Origin: Heterobasidion occidentale
Lineage: Eukaryota > Basidiomycota > Agaricomycetes > Russulales > Bondarzewiaceae
Length of the DNA: 64,000 nucleotides
Direction: 5' to 3'
NCBI GenBank assembly: GCA_039111635.1
Contig: JBCAQO010000002.1
Coordinates: 2,666,001-2,730,000, forward strand
Part shown: positions 30,606 to 41,417 of the stretch, piece after piece
Layout: each line of letters opens with the position of its first letter
How positions within the stretch are numbered: position 1 is the first letter of the stretch
Notes under the pieces: generated by a model
Told to the model about the DNA's origin: nothing
The model's input: the letters and a program-made list of their open reading frames with translations, nothing else
Database searches by the model: none
Position numbers and translations under genes: made by a program

Positions 30606-33294
30606 ATGGCTTCTGCTACCACTCCCCTCACGCCTCCAACACCTCCTCCCCCAACCCCTTCATCCTCCGCACCATCTCCCCACCCACTACCACACCCATG
30701 CTCATTGACAACACGGACTCGGATTATGACAGCGAGGACGACATCCCTTCGGAAGGCGTCCCAGTCGCCGACCCCCTTACGGAGTTTGTTATCCCCCGTT
30801 TCCCGGCTGAAATGCCGAACCCCCACATCGCCATTCCCCCGTTGGCCTTCACTGTTCACAACGAAAACCCTCGCCTCCGAATCCGCTGATGAGCATGCAC
30901 CCGTGCTAGGGTCCGAGGGAGGTATTTGGGAAGCTTTGGGGAGATACCGAACAGCGCTAGACGAATACTGAAGACGCCGACTCGCACCGAACACGGTCGG
31001 TCCCTACCCGACCAACCGCAAGCCACCGAAGGACGTTCGGCAGCACTTGGGTCAGTTCGCTTACACTTCACATACTTACCATAACCGCACAGGAGTGTTA
31101 CAATAGGTGTTTACGAGATCGGAGCCAGTATTCGGGTCGGCCGATGTGCTCCGTGAGTCGGTCGGTCCTTATCGCTTATCTTCCCGACTTCCACATGGTC
31201 GGTCAAATGTGATCTTGCACCATTACTTGGCCACCCTGGTCGTACGTTACTTCCTTCTTATTTTCATTGGTTCTCCAACGCCTGTTCCTGCTATACCTAC
31301 GCTCGGGCGATGGATCCCGAACGTTCGGGATTTCGCCATCGCTGATTAACTTTTACCTTATCACCTTCGGAACCCATATGGACATCTCACCTACCTTCTT
31401 ATCTTCTCTGTTCGCTAGGGCTTGGCGCCCATTTGACATCTACTCTCATTTCTTGTTCAATATCTTACTTAGGGCTCTGTTTACTATAAAAACCTACATA
31501 CAACTCTGGAATAAACCAGCTTTCGCACCCCACAGTTCAGAGCTCATTCGCACTCGTCTCAACCATCGAAATCGTCTTCATCGACTCCCAAAAACTTGTC
31601 ATCTTCGTTGTTCGGCCTTGTTCGTGTTCGTACTCGTCTCTTCGCTCGTACCCCTCGTCCTCCCTCGTATATTGTCAGAGTCCCGTGTGGCTCTTGAAGC
31701 ACGTAGTTGTCGGTCGCGACACTACCTCCTCGTTACCGACCGAATCACAGACACGACCGACCGAACGTTCGGTCGGTGTTCGGCGCAGTCCCGAAACCGT
31801 TCGGGCGCTATAATCTCACCCTCCTCGCTGCTTCTCAAGTGCGCCATCTATTTCTAAAGTCCTCACTAACGATTCCTTGTGTATCAGATACTAGCTCCAG
31901 CACCCCTGCATTAGAGGTTGTTTTGGTGTTGTGCTCGGCACTTAGAGCCACCTCTAGCGTATCACCGCGCCATACCCAACCCCCTTCACGACATCCGTCT
32001 CTACCAGGACCTGAAGACGAATAATAGCATTTACCACCTCACGCTCGCCGAGGATGAGGCCCCTATCATTCTGAACCAGACTGGCTTGAAGAACCCCCGT
32101 GCCTTCCTTTTTTATTTATAGCAAGCAGTCTGGGCACAAGCCTATCAGGTTTTCTCTGGACCACTCAACCAGACCCAAGCCATCCTCCTTGCCAACCTCA
32201 CGGTCACCTCCTACCGTATGAAAGGATTGATCAATCTCCCCGCCATCCGCAACGACATGGTCAATTTCCGGCTGGGAGGGATCTTTACCACCAGCTCCGT
32301 CCTCATACAGACGCACACCATACAGGCCTGGCTCGATGTACTGGCTCGAATCCGCTACAAGGAGAACACGATCCGTTGCTTCCGCTTCTCGGGACATAAT
32401 GGAGCGCGTCTAGAGATCGAAGAGTACGTCCCTAAGGGACTACTGCCGACCCACTCTTTCCCACTTAACAGTCGAGGGGTTCACCCCATTGCATGCTACT
32501 GGCCCGGCGGATGTACCCCGGAGGATAATGTTAGGCCCTGGGTCATGACCAAACCGGATATACAGGAACAGGGGTTTCACCAGATCGATGTTGAAGAACC
32601 CATGGCCGTCAATCCCCCGGCAGTCACCGAACCTGATCTCCCAGCTGCCGAACCCTTTCGGCCCACCGACGAGGAGACCGCCGAATTCATGCGGCCCACC
32701 AGCCCCCCTGACGACCCCGAACAAGTCGTCCGGGATCGCCAGGTATTTCGGCCGCTACCGGTACCACCCCCGTCACCCCCTGCTGTGTCCCCATCCCCCC
32801 CCCTACTCGGCGACAGCCTCTCCAATCCTATCGTTGTCAACGAAACCTCCCCCCAGTCGCCGGACGTTCCTGTCGCAACTGAAGAAGGATGGCCCGCTGA
32901 CGCCATGGACTCCGAAAATGTTTGGCCTACCCCTCCTACTCTCCCGCCTTCTCCACCCACCGACCCCGCCACTCGTACCTGCTGGGAATGCGGATGCGCC
33001 AGCCATCTCGTTGTGGGATGTCCAATCACGGGCATTCGCCAGAGAACGGACGTTACGGCGTGTGGCTTTCTTCAAGACTACAACAGACATCGCACGCAGT
33101 CCCGTCGCCTTTGTCTACAGATGGATAGGACGGCTGAGGAATACGGATACCACAAGCAGGCGTTGGATCACTTAATCAACACCGCTAATTGGACCGGATA
33201 CCCCACTCGGAGCATCCCCACCTTCGATGAAGTTCACATGAGGAGACCCGCCCCTACCATCGGAGCGCCCACCAAGCGCCAAAGACTTGTATAG
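30606..33294 (+). pseudogene. A2 third ORF with C-terminal CCHC zinc knuckle
   Basis: Starts MASATTPLTPPTPPPPTPSS and continues, in one or another frame, through MLIDNTDSDYDSEDDIP. After a probable insertion (30969-31886) an open frame runs from about 31918 (YQDLKTNNSIYHLTLAEDEA), across one TAG at 32119, to 33294. It contains a globular-looking part (GIFTTSSVLIQTHTIQAW, RCFRFSGHNGARLEIEEYV), a Pro-rich linker, and CWECGCASHLVVGC, an exact CX2CX4HX4C knuckle. It ends KRQRLV next to the polypurine tract. This is a second knuckle besides the Gag one. Its position is that of env in some Ty3/gypsy elements, but nothing envelope-like is visible. Nucleic-acid binding is inferred. Confidence 0.65.
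30969..31886. mobile_element. Possible solo LTR inserted in A2 ORF3
   Basis: About 918 bp that begins TGAAGACGCC and ends GTGTATCA, flanked by AATAC and GATAC (four of five bases equal). Inside is ACTATAAAAACC near 31493 and a patchwork of GACCGACCGAAC words. It has no long convincing ORF and separates the two halves of ORF3. Its ends are a best guess, and there is no second copy in the window to confirm them. Confidence 0.3.
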
Positions 33295-33305
33295 AGAGGG
33301 GGTAG
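33293..33305 (+). other. Polypurine tract of A2
   Basis: AGAGAGGGGGTAG directly before the 3' LTR; the plus-strand DNA primer site. Confidence 0.85.
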
Positions 33306-34139
33306 TGTTAGGACCGCGTCCTAACACGTGCTTCACACGTGAGTGGATGGGCTGGTCAAGTGCTTCGGACTTGTTACAGACTTGGACTGATTTCCATGAC
33401 TCGTTACCATTTACATGCTGACGCATGAACGCTGACTTCTAGTTCCTGATTCTTGATGTGGACAGACATTGGTTCCTGACCCCAGTTCCTGGTTCCTGAT
33501 CGATCGAAGATGTGGACAGACATTAGTGATCTGATTACTATATTTAGTTACATGGCAGGTCGATGAGGCATTCTAGCTTACGGATCTCGATCGTTGACTT
33601 CGGTACCTGAGAAGCACACAGACCAGATCTTGATCCTGCCCTAGACACTTCTTTATGTAAATAGCCGAGATGAGCTTCTAAGAAGCTCAGCTTGTTCACC
33701 TGTAATACACTCGATCTCTGCACTGCACCCGGCGTCTGGCTACCTTCCCAGCCCACGCTTCGTGATCTCTGTCAGATCTGAGAAACTTTTTACACAGTCT
33801 GACAAAGCACTGGACTCGTCTCCCTTCCCTCCCCTCCCTCTACTCATCCGCTTCTACACCGGGCTAGCTGCTTTCTGTGTTCTCAGTTGGACACCCCCTT
33901 GTGTCATCTGTTGGACGGGAGAAGATCATCCGGTTCCTCCTCATCATCGAGAAGGCCTCGAAGATCACCTTCTCAATCTCTTCGAGAACAAAGCCGACAG
34001 CGACCCCGAGTTCCTCGAAAGAGCTCAAAGACGATCCGTTGTCTTCATCCATTGGAGTCTACGACTATACGAACCAGTGGAGGTTTAGCCTAGGGACCCC
34101 TTCGTGCATCGGTGCACGTGATAGGTCTCTGACCTAACA
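33306..34139 (+). repeat. Family A LTR, 3' LTR of A2
   Basis: 834 bp with the family tips. It is followed by ATAAC, which matches neither the five bases before A1 (CGTCC) nor those before the middle LTR (CTTCC). Confidence 0.95.
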
Positions 34140-34234
34140 ATAACCATACCAAACCATACCAAACCTGACCGAATCCGGCCATGGTGCCTCGGCTCTGCTG
34201 CTCTATATATTGCAAGTTTTTGACAAATAAGTAT

Positions 34235-34307
34235 GGACTGTTGGCTAAGTGGTTTTATTGCCAGGTACTTCACCCAAGATGTGTGGGTTCAAACCCTGCT
34301 GCTCTCT
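34235..34307 (+). other. tRNA-like segment (Pol III A and B boxes)
   Basis: TGGCTAAGTGG (34242-34252) matches the A box and GGTTCAAACCC (34286-34296) the B box, 44 nt apart from start to start. A D-stem GGC/GCC and a T-stem GTGGG/CCTGC can form, but acceptor and anticodon stems do not pair well. Runs of T follow near 34313-34322, as in a Pol III terminator, and CTATATAT lies upstream at 34202. I read this as a tRNA pseudogene or the head of a tRNA-derived SINE, not a working tRNA. Confidence 0.4.
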
Positions 34308-34383
34308 GGTAATTTTCTTTTATTAATTCTCACTTTTGGCTCTCTGCACATCTGAACTTCACTTTTCAGAGGCAGAAGACAAG

Positions 34384-35217
34384 TGTTAGGTCGGAGACCT
34401 ATCACGTGCACCGATGCACGAAGGGGTCCCTAGGCTAAACCTCCACTGGTTCGTATAGTCGTAGACTCCAATGGATAAAGACGATGGATCGTCTTTGGGC
34501 TCTTTCGAGGAACTCGGTGTCGCTGTCTGCTTTGTTCTCGAATAGATTGAGAAGGTGATCTTCGAGGTCTTCTTGATGATGAGGAGGAACCGGATGATCT
34601 TCTCCTGTCCAACAGATGACACGAGGGGGTGTCCAACTGAGAACGCGGAAGGCAGCTAGTCCGGTATAGAAGCGGATGAGTAGAGGGAGGGGAGGGAAGG
34701 GAGACGAGTCCAGTGCTTCGTCAGACCGTGTAAAGAGTTTCTCAGATCTGACAGAGATCACGAAGCATGGGCTGGGAAGGTAGCCAGACGCCGGGTGCAG
34801 TGCAGAGATCGAGTGTATTACAGGTGAACAAGCTGAGCTTCTTAGAAGCTCATCTCGGCTATTTACGTACAGAAGTGTCTAGGGCAGGATCAAGATCTGG
34901 TCCGTGCGCTTCTTAGGTACCGAAGTCAACGATCGAGATCCGTAAGCTAGAATACCTCATCGACCTGCCATATAACCAAATATAGTAATCCGATCACTAA
35001 TGTCTATCCACATCTTCGATCGATCAAGAACCAGGAACGGGGGTCAGGAACCAATGTCTGTCCACATCAAGAATCAGGAACCAGAAGTCAGCGTTCATGC
35101 ATCAGCATGTAAATGGTAAGGAGTCATGAAAAGCAGTCCGAGTCTGCAACGAGTCCAAAGCACTTGACCAGCCCATCCACTCACGTGCGAAGCACGTGTT
35201 AGGACGCGGTCCTAACA
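34384..35217 (-). repeat. Solo LTR of family A, inverted
   Basis: 834-bp reverse-oriented LTR flanked by an exact 5-bp duplication, ACAAG, at 34379-34383 and 35218-35222. The intact duplication shows that a full element inserted here and was reduced by LTR-LTR recombination. Confidence 0.95.
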
Positions 35218-35222
35218 ACAAG

Positions 35223-36092
35223 CCTGATATGATCAAACATTCCCTACTCACCCTTATCACCTCACCTCCCTGCCATGGCTGTGTGGTCACTTGATATCTG
35301 TTTCTATTTATGGTAGACTTGATTCTCTAGGTGTTTGAGCAATTCTGATTTTATACATATCATTGTATGCAAAGCACTGTAGAACACGGCATTTGGATAG
35401 GAAGAAATTTTGGCTTTTTTTACATTAATTTGTACGGATTGTCCAATTTGTGAGCATCGATCCATTTATTCGTACGAATTGACGGCCTGGGGAGCTCCGA
35501 TCCATAATTCTGACGGATCAGCGCTGTTTTGGTAGCCCCGATCATAATTCGTACGGATCTGTCTGAAAAATGTTCGTACGGATAAGCCCAAATTGGGCTA
35601 TTTTGGATCGAACATATCATAGGATATGCCGGGGTCCTTTTGAGCCTTGCTTTTGCCGAAAATCATTTGTCATCAAATCTTGACACTGGAGGTTGCAATA
35701 GGTCGGAGTTGGGGCCCTTGGGGTCGTGACATATACGAGTGGACCTCTCGCTACAGACATTGGATGTCATTTGGCCGTGTACCTAGGTGTACCCCCGCTG
35801 TTTTTGTACGGGTAAAGGGCCAAGGCGGACTTGCCGTTGCCGGAATCTCTAACGGTCGAGGGCCGAAGAAAACGGAGTCAGGCGTGTGATCACCACAGAG
35901 CCGCACGTGAACTGCGATTTGGGCGCGAATGGGCGCGTCTTCTGCGCCGACCCGGGTCCTGTGTCCAACATCGGGTGGTGAGCACACCGAAAACATCTAC
36001 GCCTCGGAGCATGGAGGCATTCACACTCAGATGGACTGTCTCACGTCCTCCGAGCCGTCACGACTGCCCCGACAATTCCTTCCGTATCTTCG
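35223..36092. other. Intergenic region upstream of formate dehydrogenase
   Basis: No credible gene. It contains the TCGTACGGAT repeat cluster (35429-35583) and, further on, G/C-rich DNA that leads to a TATA box at 36093. Confidence 0.6.
35429..35583. repeat. Cluster of five AATTCGTACGGAT-type motifs
   Basis: Near-copies at about 35429 (TTTGTACGGATTG), 35468 (ATTCGTACGAATTGACGG), 35506 (AATTCTGACGGATC), 35546 (AATTCGTACGGATC) and 35572 (GTTCGTACGGAT). The core CGTACG is palindromic. A related copy, AAATTCGTATGCATTGACGG, lies downstream of the neighbouring gene near 38116. This could be a degraded repeat element or a set of protein-binding sites. Confidence 0.5.
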
Positions 36093-36100
36093 TATAAAAG
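36093..36100 (+). promoter_or_regulatory. TATA box of formate dehydrogenase gene
   Basis: TATAAAAG, 101 nt before the start codon at 36194, followed by a CT-rich leader. Confidence 0.55.
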
Positions 36101-36193
36101 AGCTGCTACTTTGCTCTTGGATCCATCATCCCCAGTTCCCTCTCAAACTTGCCTCGAACTTAAACACCCCTCTTCCAATTTCACAGCAATATC

Positions 36194-37872
36194 ATGAAGG
36201 TTATTTACCCTCAAATATCATGTTGCTGTGCTTTTCTGACGTTGCCCTTAGGTCCTCGCTATCCTGTACAACGGTTACAAGGCTGCTGAAGAGGAGCCGC
36301 GCCTCCTTGGTACAAGTTGGTACTGTCGAGAACCAGGTAAATATGAATCCGTTACGGACGAGCGATGTCTGACACAGAAGCAAGCTTGGGATCCGTGAAT
36401 ACCTCGAAAGTCTGGGTCACGAATACATTGTGAGCTCTTTTATTCCGCTCGGCCGTCAATTTCTTGACGTTTCGCTCTACAGTCAGCAGCTCGAAAGAAG
36501 GCCCTGACAGCGACTTCCAGAGACATATTGTTGATGTATGTCTGTTCGCTCCCTTTAGCGTCCCGCATCTCAGCTCACTGCTGTCCTAGGCCGATGTATT
36601 ATGACTCCCTTCCACCCCGGATATTTGACTCGGGAGCTCATGGAAAAGGTAAATCAATATTTTAGCGTCACTGAGTATAATCTCACATAAATCGCAAAGG
36701 CCAAGAACTTGAAGATCTGTGTCACAGCCGGTGTAGGCTCCGACCACATAGACCTGAATGCCGCTGTCGAGCGCAAGATCCAAGTCCTGGAGGTAGGTCA
36801 CACTCGCAGCGTGTCTGCAGGCCAACACTGAAGAATTTGTCTGTCAGGTTTCTGCTCCAATGTAGTGTCCGTTGCCGAGCAGGTCCTGATGTCCATTCTT
36901 CTCCTTGTCCGCAACTTTGTCCCTGCACGTGAAATGATCGAGCGCGGCGACTGGCAAGTGTCGGACATCGCTCGTAACGCGTATGACCTCGAGGGCAAAG
37001 TCGTGGGTACCCTTGGTGCCGGCCGCATCGGCTGCCGCGTCCTCCAACATCTAGTCCCTTTCAACTGCAAGGAACTGATCTACTTCGACTACAATCCTCT
37101 TCCTGCTGGTACGCTCATATTTTCCAAATCAATTGGCATCTGCTCTTATGATATACTAGAAGCGGAAAAGGCAGTAAACGCTCGCCGGGTCCGGGACATG
37201 AAGGTGCGTCTTGTGATGCAATCCTATGATCGACTTTTGACGATAATCATCGTCGTTGCCAGGAATTTGTGTCACAATGCGACATTGTCGCCATCAACGC
37301 CCCCCTCCATGAGGGGACGCTTGGACTTATCAACAAGGAGCTTCTTCAACACTTCAAGAAGGTGTGTCACATCCCATCATCTTCTCCCGCGCTGTACCGC
37401 TAAAAAAAATCTCAGGGCGCATGGCTCGTTAACACCGCTCGTGGAGCCATCTGCAACGCTGACGACGTAGCCGAGGCGATCAGGAGCGGCCAACTCAACG
37501 GTTACGCAGGAGATGTGTGGAATGTTCAGCCTGCGCCCAAGGATCACCCATGGCGTACCGTGAAAACCCCCTTGGCGGAGGCAACGGAATGACGCCTCAT
37601 TATTCCGGCACCACTCTGGACGCGCAGGCCAGGTATGCCCAGGGTACGAAGACGATTCTGCAGAACTCCTTCGAGGAGAAGTCGCAGGACCCTGGTAATG
37701 TGATCGTTGGAATTGGTAAGCTATCCCTCCGGTTCCTTCTTTGCGTCCATCTCCGATCTTCACTCGCTGGATGATTTGTATGCAAATACGAGACCAAGGC
37801 TTGTGAGTATTCCATTGGGCTGTGTATTCGGAATCGAAGCTGATTTAAATCTCTATAGATGGTCAGCGCTGA
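36194..37872 (+). CDS. NAD-dependent formate dehydrogenase
   Basis: Oxidises formate to CO2 with reduction of NAD+ in the cytosol, a D-2-hydroxyacid dehydrogenase-family enzyme. Exon pieces in order are [87 protein letters not shown], the NAD-binding [13 protein letters not shown], the Arg motif NTARGAIC, the His motif [18 protein letters not shown], and KYETKAYGQR followed by TGA at 37870. At least four joins fail by one base (near 36432, 36597, 36850 and 37570), mostly in short G or C runs, and the region near 36310 is also off frame. Either this copy is a recent pseudogene or the assembly under-calls homopolymers; I favour the latter because the protein is otherwise excellent. Introns are about 50 nt. 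Confidence 0.88.
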
Positions 37873-38519
37873 TTGTATCGATAGTCATTGTAATCATCCC
37901 CCTCTCCTCATCTTGTAATACTTAACAACTGTAGAGTGTACAAATCATGTCGCATCGTTGTGGAAATCAATTCGTCTATTGCCTTTGCATATCCTTGAAC
38001 AATGCTGATTGGGAACATCATCGGCTCGCCCTCGGACCCTGCTCCGATTATACCTTCACATGCGCGATCGTTCGGGGCTTTGCTTCATACGCGGGTTTCT
38101 GATATATTAAAAATTCGTATGCATTGACGGCTACAATTCGCAAGTACTGTGGTAAGATTTCAAATTCCTACTGGGTAAAGTACGTGCTGGTGTACATACA
38201 CGGATGTATGGCTATCACATAGGTGGAATAACGGGTTGGATTGTAGCTGCACGGGAACGAAGAGCTAGCGAATGATGAAGCCTATGCGCACCTGCGCGTT
38301 CAAAGGAAAGACTGTAGCGAAGGCCGGGCGGACGAGTACCATCAACAAAACTATGACTGGTCAGTAAACAAATGTCCAATCCTATCAGCGAATAAATAAT
38401 ATGGTCATTAACGTCACCCTAAACCACAAATACTGAGAAGCATGTACTACACTGAAAACGTCGACACTGCCCACAACGGAAAAGGCATAGCAACTGAAAC
38501 ACACAATAATCTAGTCACA
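37873..38519. other. Intergenic, 3' ends of convergent genes
   Basis: Terminator region of formate dehydrogenase and of the membrane-protein gene. AT-rich patches but no gene seen. Confidence 0.5.
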
Positions 38520-40434
38520 TCATTCGATAGATAGCCGCGGCTCAAGCTCGCCGCCGTCCTCTTTCGGCTCTGAGTTGGCGTTTGAGCTGCGCTTGCGCCT
38601 GAAGAGGGGTGCATCTGCAGTGGTAACCAACAATTAAAGCGATCAGAAACACAGAAAGGCTTCTGTAAGGAGGACCACAAACATATCGGATACGACTGAC
38701 CATAAGTCTTCGAGCTTACAAGACCCTTTCCAAAGTCGTTTAGACACCGAAGGCCTACGCCGAATGTGGCGAGGAGGAGCAGGAACGCGACGATAGCTAT
38801 GGAAGGACCAAGTTGAGCGGATTATACATTCTCGTGTTGGAATGAAGGCGAACGCACTGAAGGTAGTGAGCGTTGCGCGTGTCGTCTCGTACTGTGCTTC
38901 TGAAGAGGGCTCGAAGAATCGGACTAATTTGTACACTAGCACGCATCGTCAATACGCAGCGGCGCCTCGGATGCAAAATTATTACCGACTGTGCGAGAAC
39001 CGATCATAAGTCCGACAATCCGTACTTAACAAAAGGGAGATGCTTACAATATGTCTCCGCAGCCAGCATCAATGCCAATGACGAAATCATCATCCTATAC
39101 AGCCATGTCACACCATGCGACACTGCAGAGATGATATGTACACGTACCATCTGACCTCTCTCTGGACAGCAAAGCCACAACCAAAGAGGAGAACGAGGAC
39201 AACGGGTATAGCAGCAATCGTGAGACCGAACTCCGCAGAGCTACTGCTGAGGACTATGATGAGGAGCTATGTCGAGCACAGGGCATCATCAGATCAACGG
39301 TGAAACTCCGAAAGGGGAAACGCGTAGTACAAACCTGGATCGTGACGCCCGTGAAGCAGAAGAAGTCAAACTTCAACAGACAGATCATGATCTGATAGAA
39401 CTGGTACATCGCTGCATGTTATGTTCGCTTGGTTGCATTAAAGAAGTCAACAACGTCAGTGTGCTTACTCTTCGTTGCCGGGTTGGCTCCGACGACACGA
39501 AAGATGGCCCACCTGAAACAGGGTGAGAAAAGCAGCTGCTTCAAGGGAAACGTGCATACCCGAATTCGGCGTACAGCGCCTTGACGAACCATAATAGTAC
39601 CAGCCACGCCAAGGCGATGATACAGGGAACGACCACCAAAAATGGTTCCACTTTCCTGAAGAGAGTATGAGGACCCCCACATCTCTGGAGGAACATGAGA
39701 CGCGCTATACAATGTGCTTAATAATGGTAGACTTACGACGAAATCGACCGATCCATCACAGTCTTGCAGTCTAACCAATGCTGTATGTGTTTCGTGAACT
39801 TGGAGGGCCGCGAACACGATGAGAGCGGCATGGAAGACTGTGGTGCATGATGAGAGACTGAGGAATGCACTCGTATGAAACGTACCCAATATGCCAACGA
39901 GTTGAATGACGTTCCGCAGTCGGAGCGCATCGAATGCCATGGCTAGCTCAAAAAGCCTAATTCGAGATAGGGTCAATGAGGCGTGTATGCGAAACTAGAC
40001 ATGCGGATACGAACTCGGCCAGCAGGAACAGGGCCATATAGCATGGTAGGGTCTGGAAGAGCGTAAGCCCCGAACGATCTCACTAAAGGTCCGGAGACTA
40101 GTACCTTGTAGTAAGACGTCGATGAGAAATCCACATGCTCAGCGACCTGGTGGAACAAGGAAGTATGAGCACGTCTCGGGGAATGTGATGAAGTTTCCAA
40201 CGCACCAAACGGAACGTGATCGAGATCATGACTAGCACAACAACCGCCTCTGCGTGCGGGTTCAAGATCGGGTGTCAGAAACAGGAACCAAACGGCATGC
40301 TCACGAACGACAACTGCGGGCGGCAGAAAGATGAGAGTCAGGCCAACAGCACATGTAAGATTGAGGCAGGTGTACGGACTGGTAGCAATGAATGATTTTT
40401 GGGCCTTAGTGCCCAGGAACGGGTCAACGGCCAT
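38520..40434 (-). CDS. Multi-pass membrane protein of fungal type, unknown function
   Basis: Starts MAVDPFLGTKAQ. Exons separated by short introns encode successive hydrophobic segments: LNLTCAVGLTLIFLPPAVVV, PCYMALFLLAEFVSACLVSH, NVIQLVGI with ALIVFAALQVHETHTALVR, FGLTIAAIPVVLVLLFGCG, MMISSLALMLAAETY, and SIAIVAFLLLLATFGVGLRC. Between them are LVRFFEPSSEAQYETTRATL and, at the end, GLVSSKTYG, APLFRRKRSSN and a C-terminal RLSIE. About seven helices are likely. I associate this pattern with a conserved but uncharacterised family in mushroom-forming fungi, recalled rather than searched. Exon borders are approximate. Confidence 0.75.
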
Positions 40435-41417
40435 TGCTCGAGTCGTCTAGAACGTGGGCAGAGAGGAGGGCGAGGAGGGCGCGGTGCCGCGAGGGGCAAA
40501 GGAGAGGAAGAGAGATGAATGCTCTCTGAGGTGAGACGGACCCGGAGGAAAAGGACGGCGGTGGTCCACAAGACACAATTGGTCAGCTCATTTGGCGCGC
40601 GTCTCTAAGCGCTCTAAGCTCTACAGCAGTTCTATAGCTGACCTCCATTTTCCTGTGTATCCGCACAGCTTCGCACTGCACTGGCCAAATATTCCAGCAT
40701 TTGTCTCTGCCTCTTCGAGCCTCGATGAATCTTATTTGGCTTTCACAGCCCTTCTCATGTAGTTTGTCATCCTATGCGTGCGGTCCTCCACACTGTGAGT
40801 ACACTGTGTCATGCGAGCCTCGAGCGAAAACCCACTCTAGAGCCTCTTCGTTGGTTGTGAATTTGGCCGACTTGGAAACGCTTTCTTTTCCGTCCTCTCC
40901 GCTTGGCGTAAATAACAGATAAGAACATCATATCGGGCTTTCTTCCAATTTCATTTGTCAACTCGCGAATACAATATGTATGATCGTTGTGTTTTCTTTT
41001 TCACTACTTCTGACGTCTTTTCCTTTGATTCATTTTTGCATCACGGCCATCGACGTCATCAGCACTAGCTAGAACTGTCGTCGTCCCCATCGTTATGATC
41101 TCCAATTTACACCATACCTTGTTCACAGGCGTGGATAGGCATGGAACTTCAAAATATCACAGGATATCGTATAGAAAGCCCTCTGGTGATCACTGCTTCC
41201 GCGATCCCCGCCGTTTCAGCCGTGCCGCCGTTCAAGCTCAATGAGACCAGGGTGCTCATTTCAAACCTAACACCGTCTTCTATTTGGCTAAAGTCTCAAG
41301 ATCTCAAGGTCAGTTTCCAACATACTCGCACCGCTGCCGTTCTCTTGAATTGTTGATGGACGATTGAAGATACCTTACACTTCTCGTCTCGAACCTTTAC
41401 GTAAATTCGGTCTACCT
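40435..41417. other. Intergenic, about 1 kb
   Basis: Promoter region of the membrane protein and 3' flank of the SET gene. A short plus-strand frame at 41141-41356 has no support beyond its length. Confidence 0.5.

Larger units (their letters stand above)
22688..34139 (+). mobile_element. Ty3/gypsy chromovirus A2 (11.45 kb, with ORF3)
   Basis: LTR (22688-23500), interior (23501-33305) and LTR (33306-34139), the most complete family A copy here. Order: primer site, gag extension and gag, protease, RT, RNase H, integrase, chromodomain, membrane micro-ORF, internal TATA, ORF3 with zinc knuckle, polypurine tract. Several stop codons and frameshifts prevent expression of intact gag and pol. An insertion of about 0.9 kb appears to split ORF3. 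Confidence 0.92.

Noticed and set aside
22688..34139. A2 as a clean insertion into A1
   Set aside because: No matching 5-bp duplication and no A1 remainder after 34139.
34235..34307. Functional tRNA gene
   Set aside because: The promoter boxes are good, but acceptor and anticodon stems do not pair, so a pseudogene or SINE is more likely.
36194..37872. Bacterial origin of formate dehydrogenase by transfer
   Set aside because: Multiple typical fungal introns and a eukaryotic-type C-terminus give no sign of recent transfer.
40701..40922. Short plus-strand reading frame
   Set aside because: It lies in an intergenic region, has no domain, intron logic or start context, and is of chance length.
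41141..41356. Short plus-strand reading frame downstream of the SET gene
   Set aside because: Protein-like composition, but too short and unsupported by neighbouring exons.
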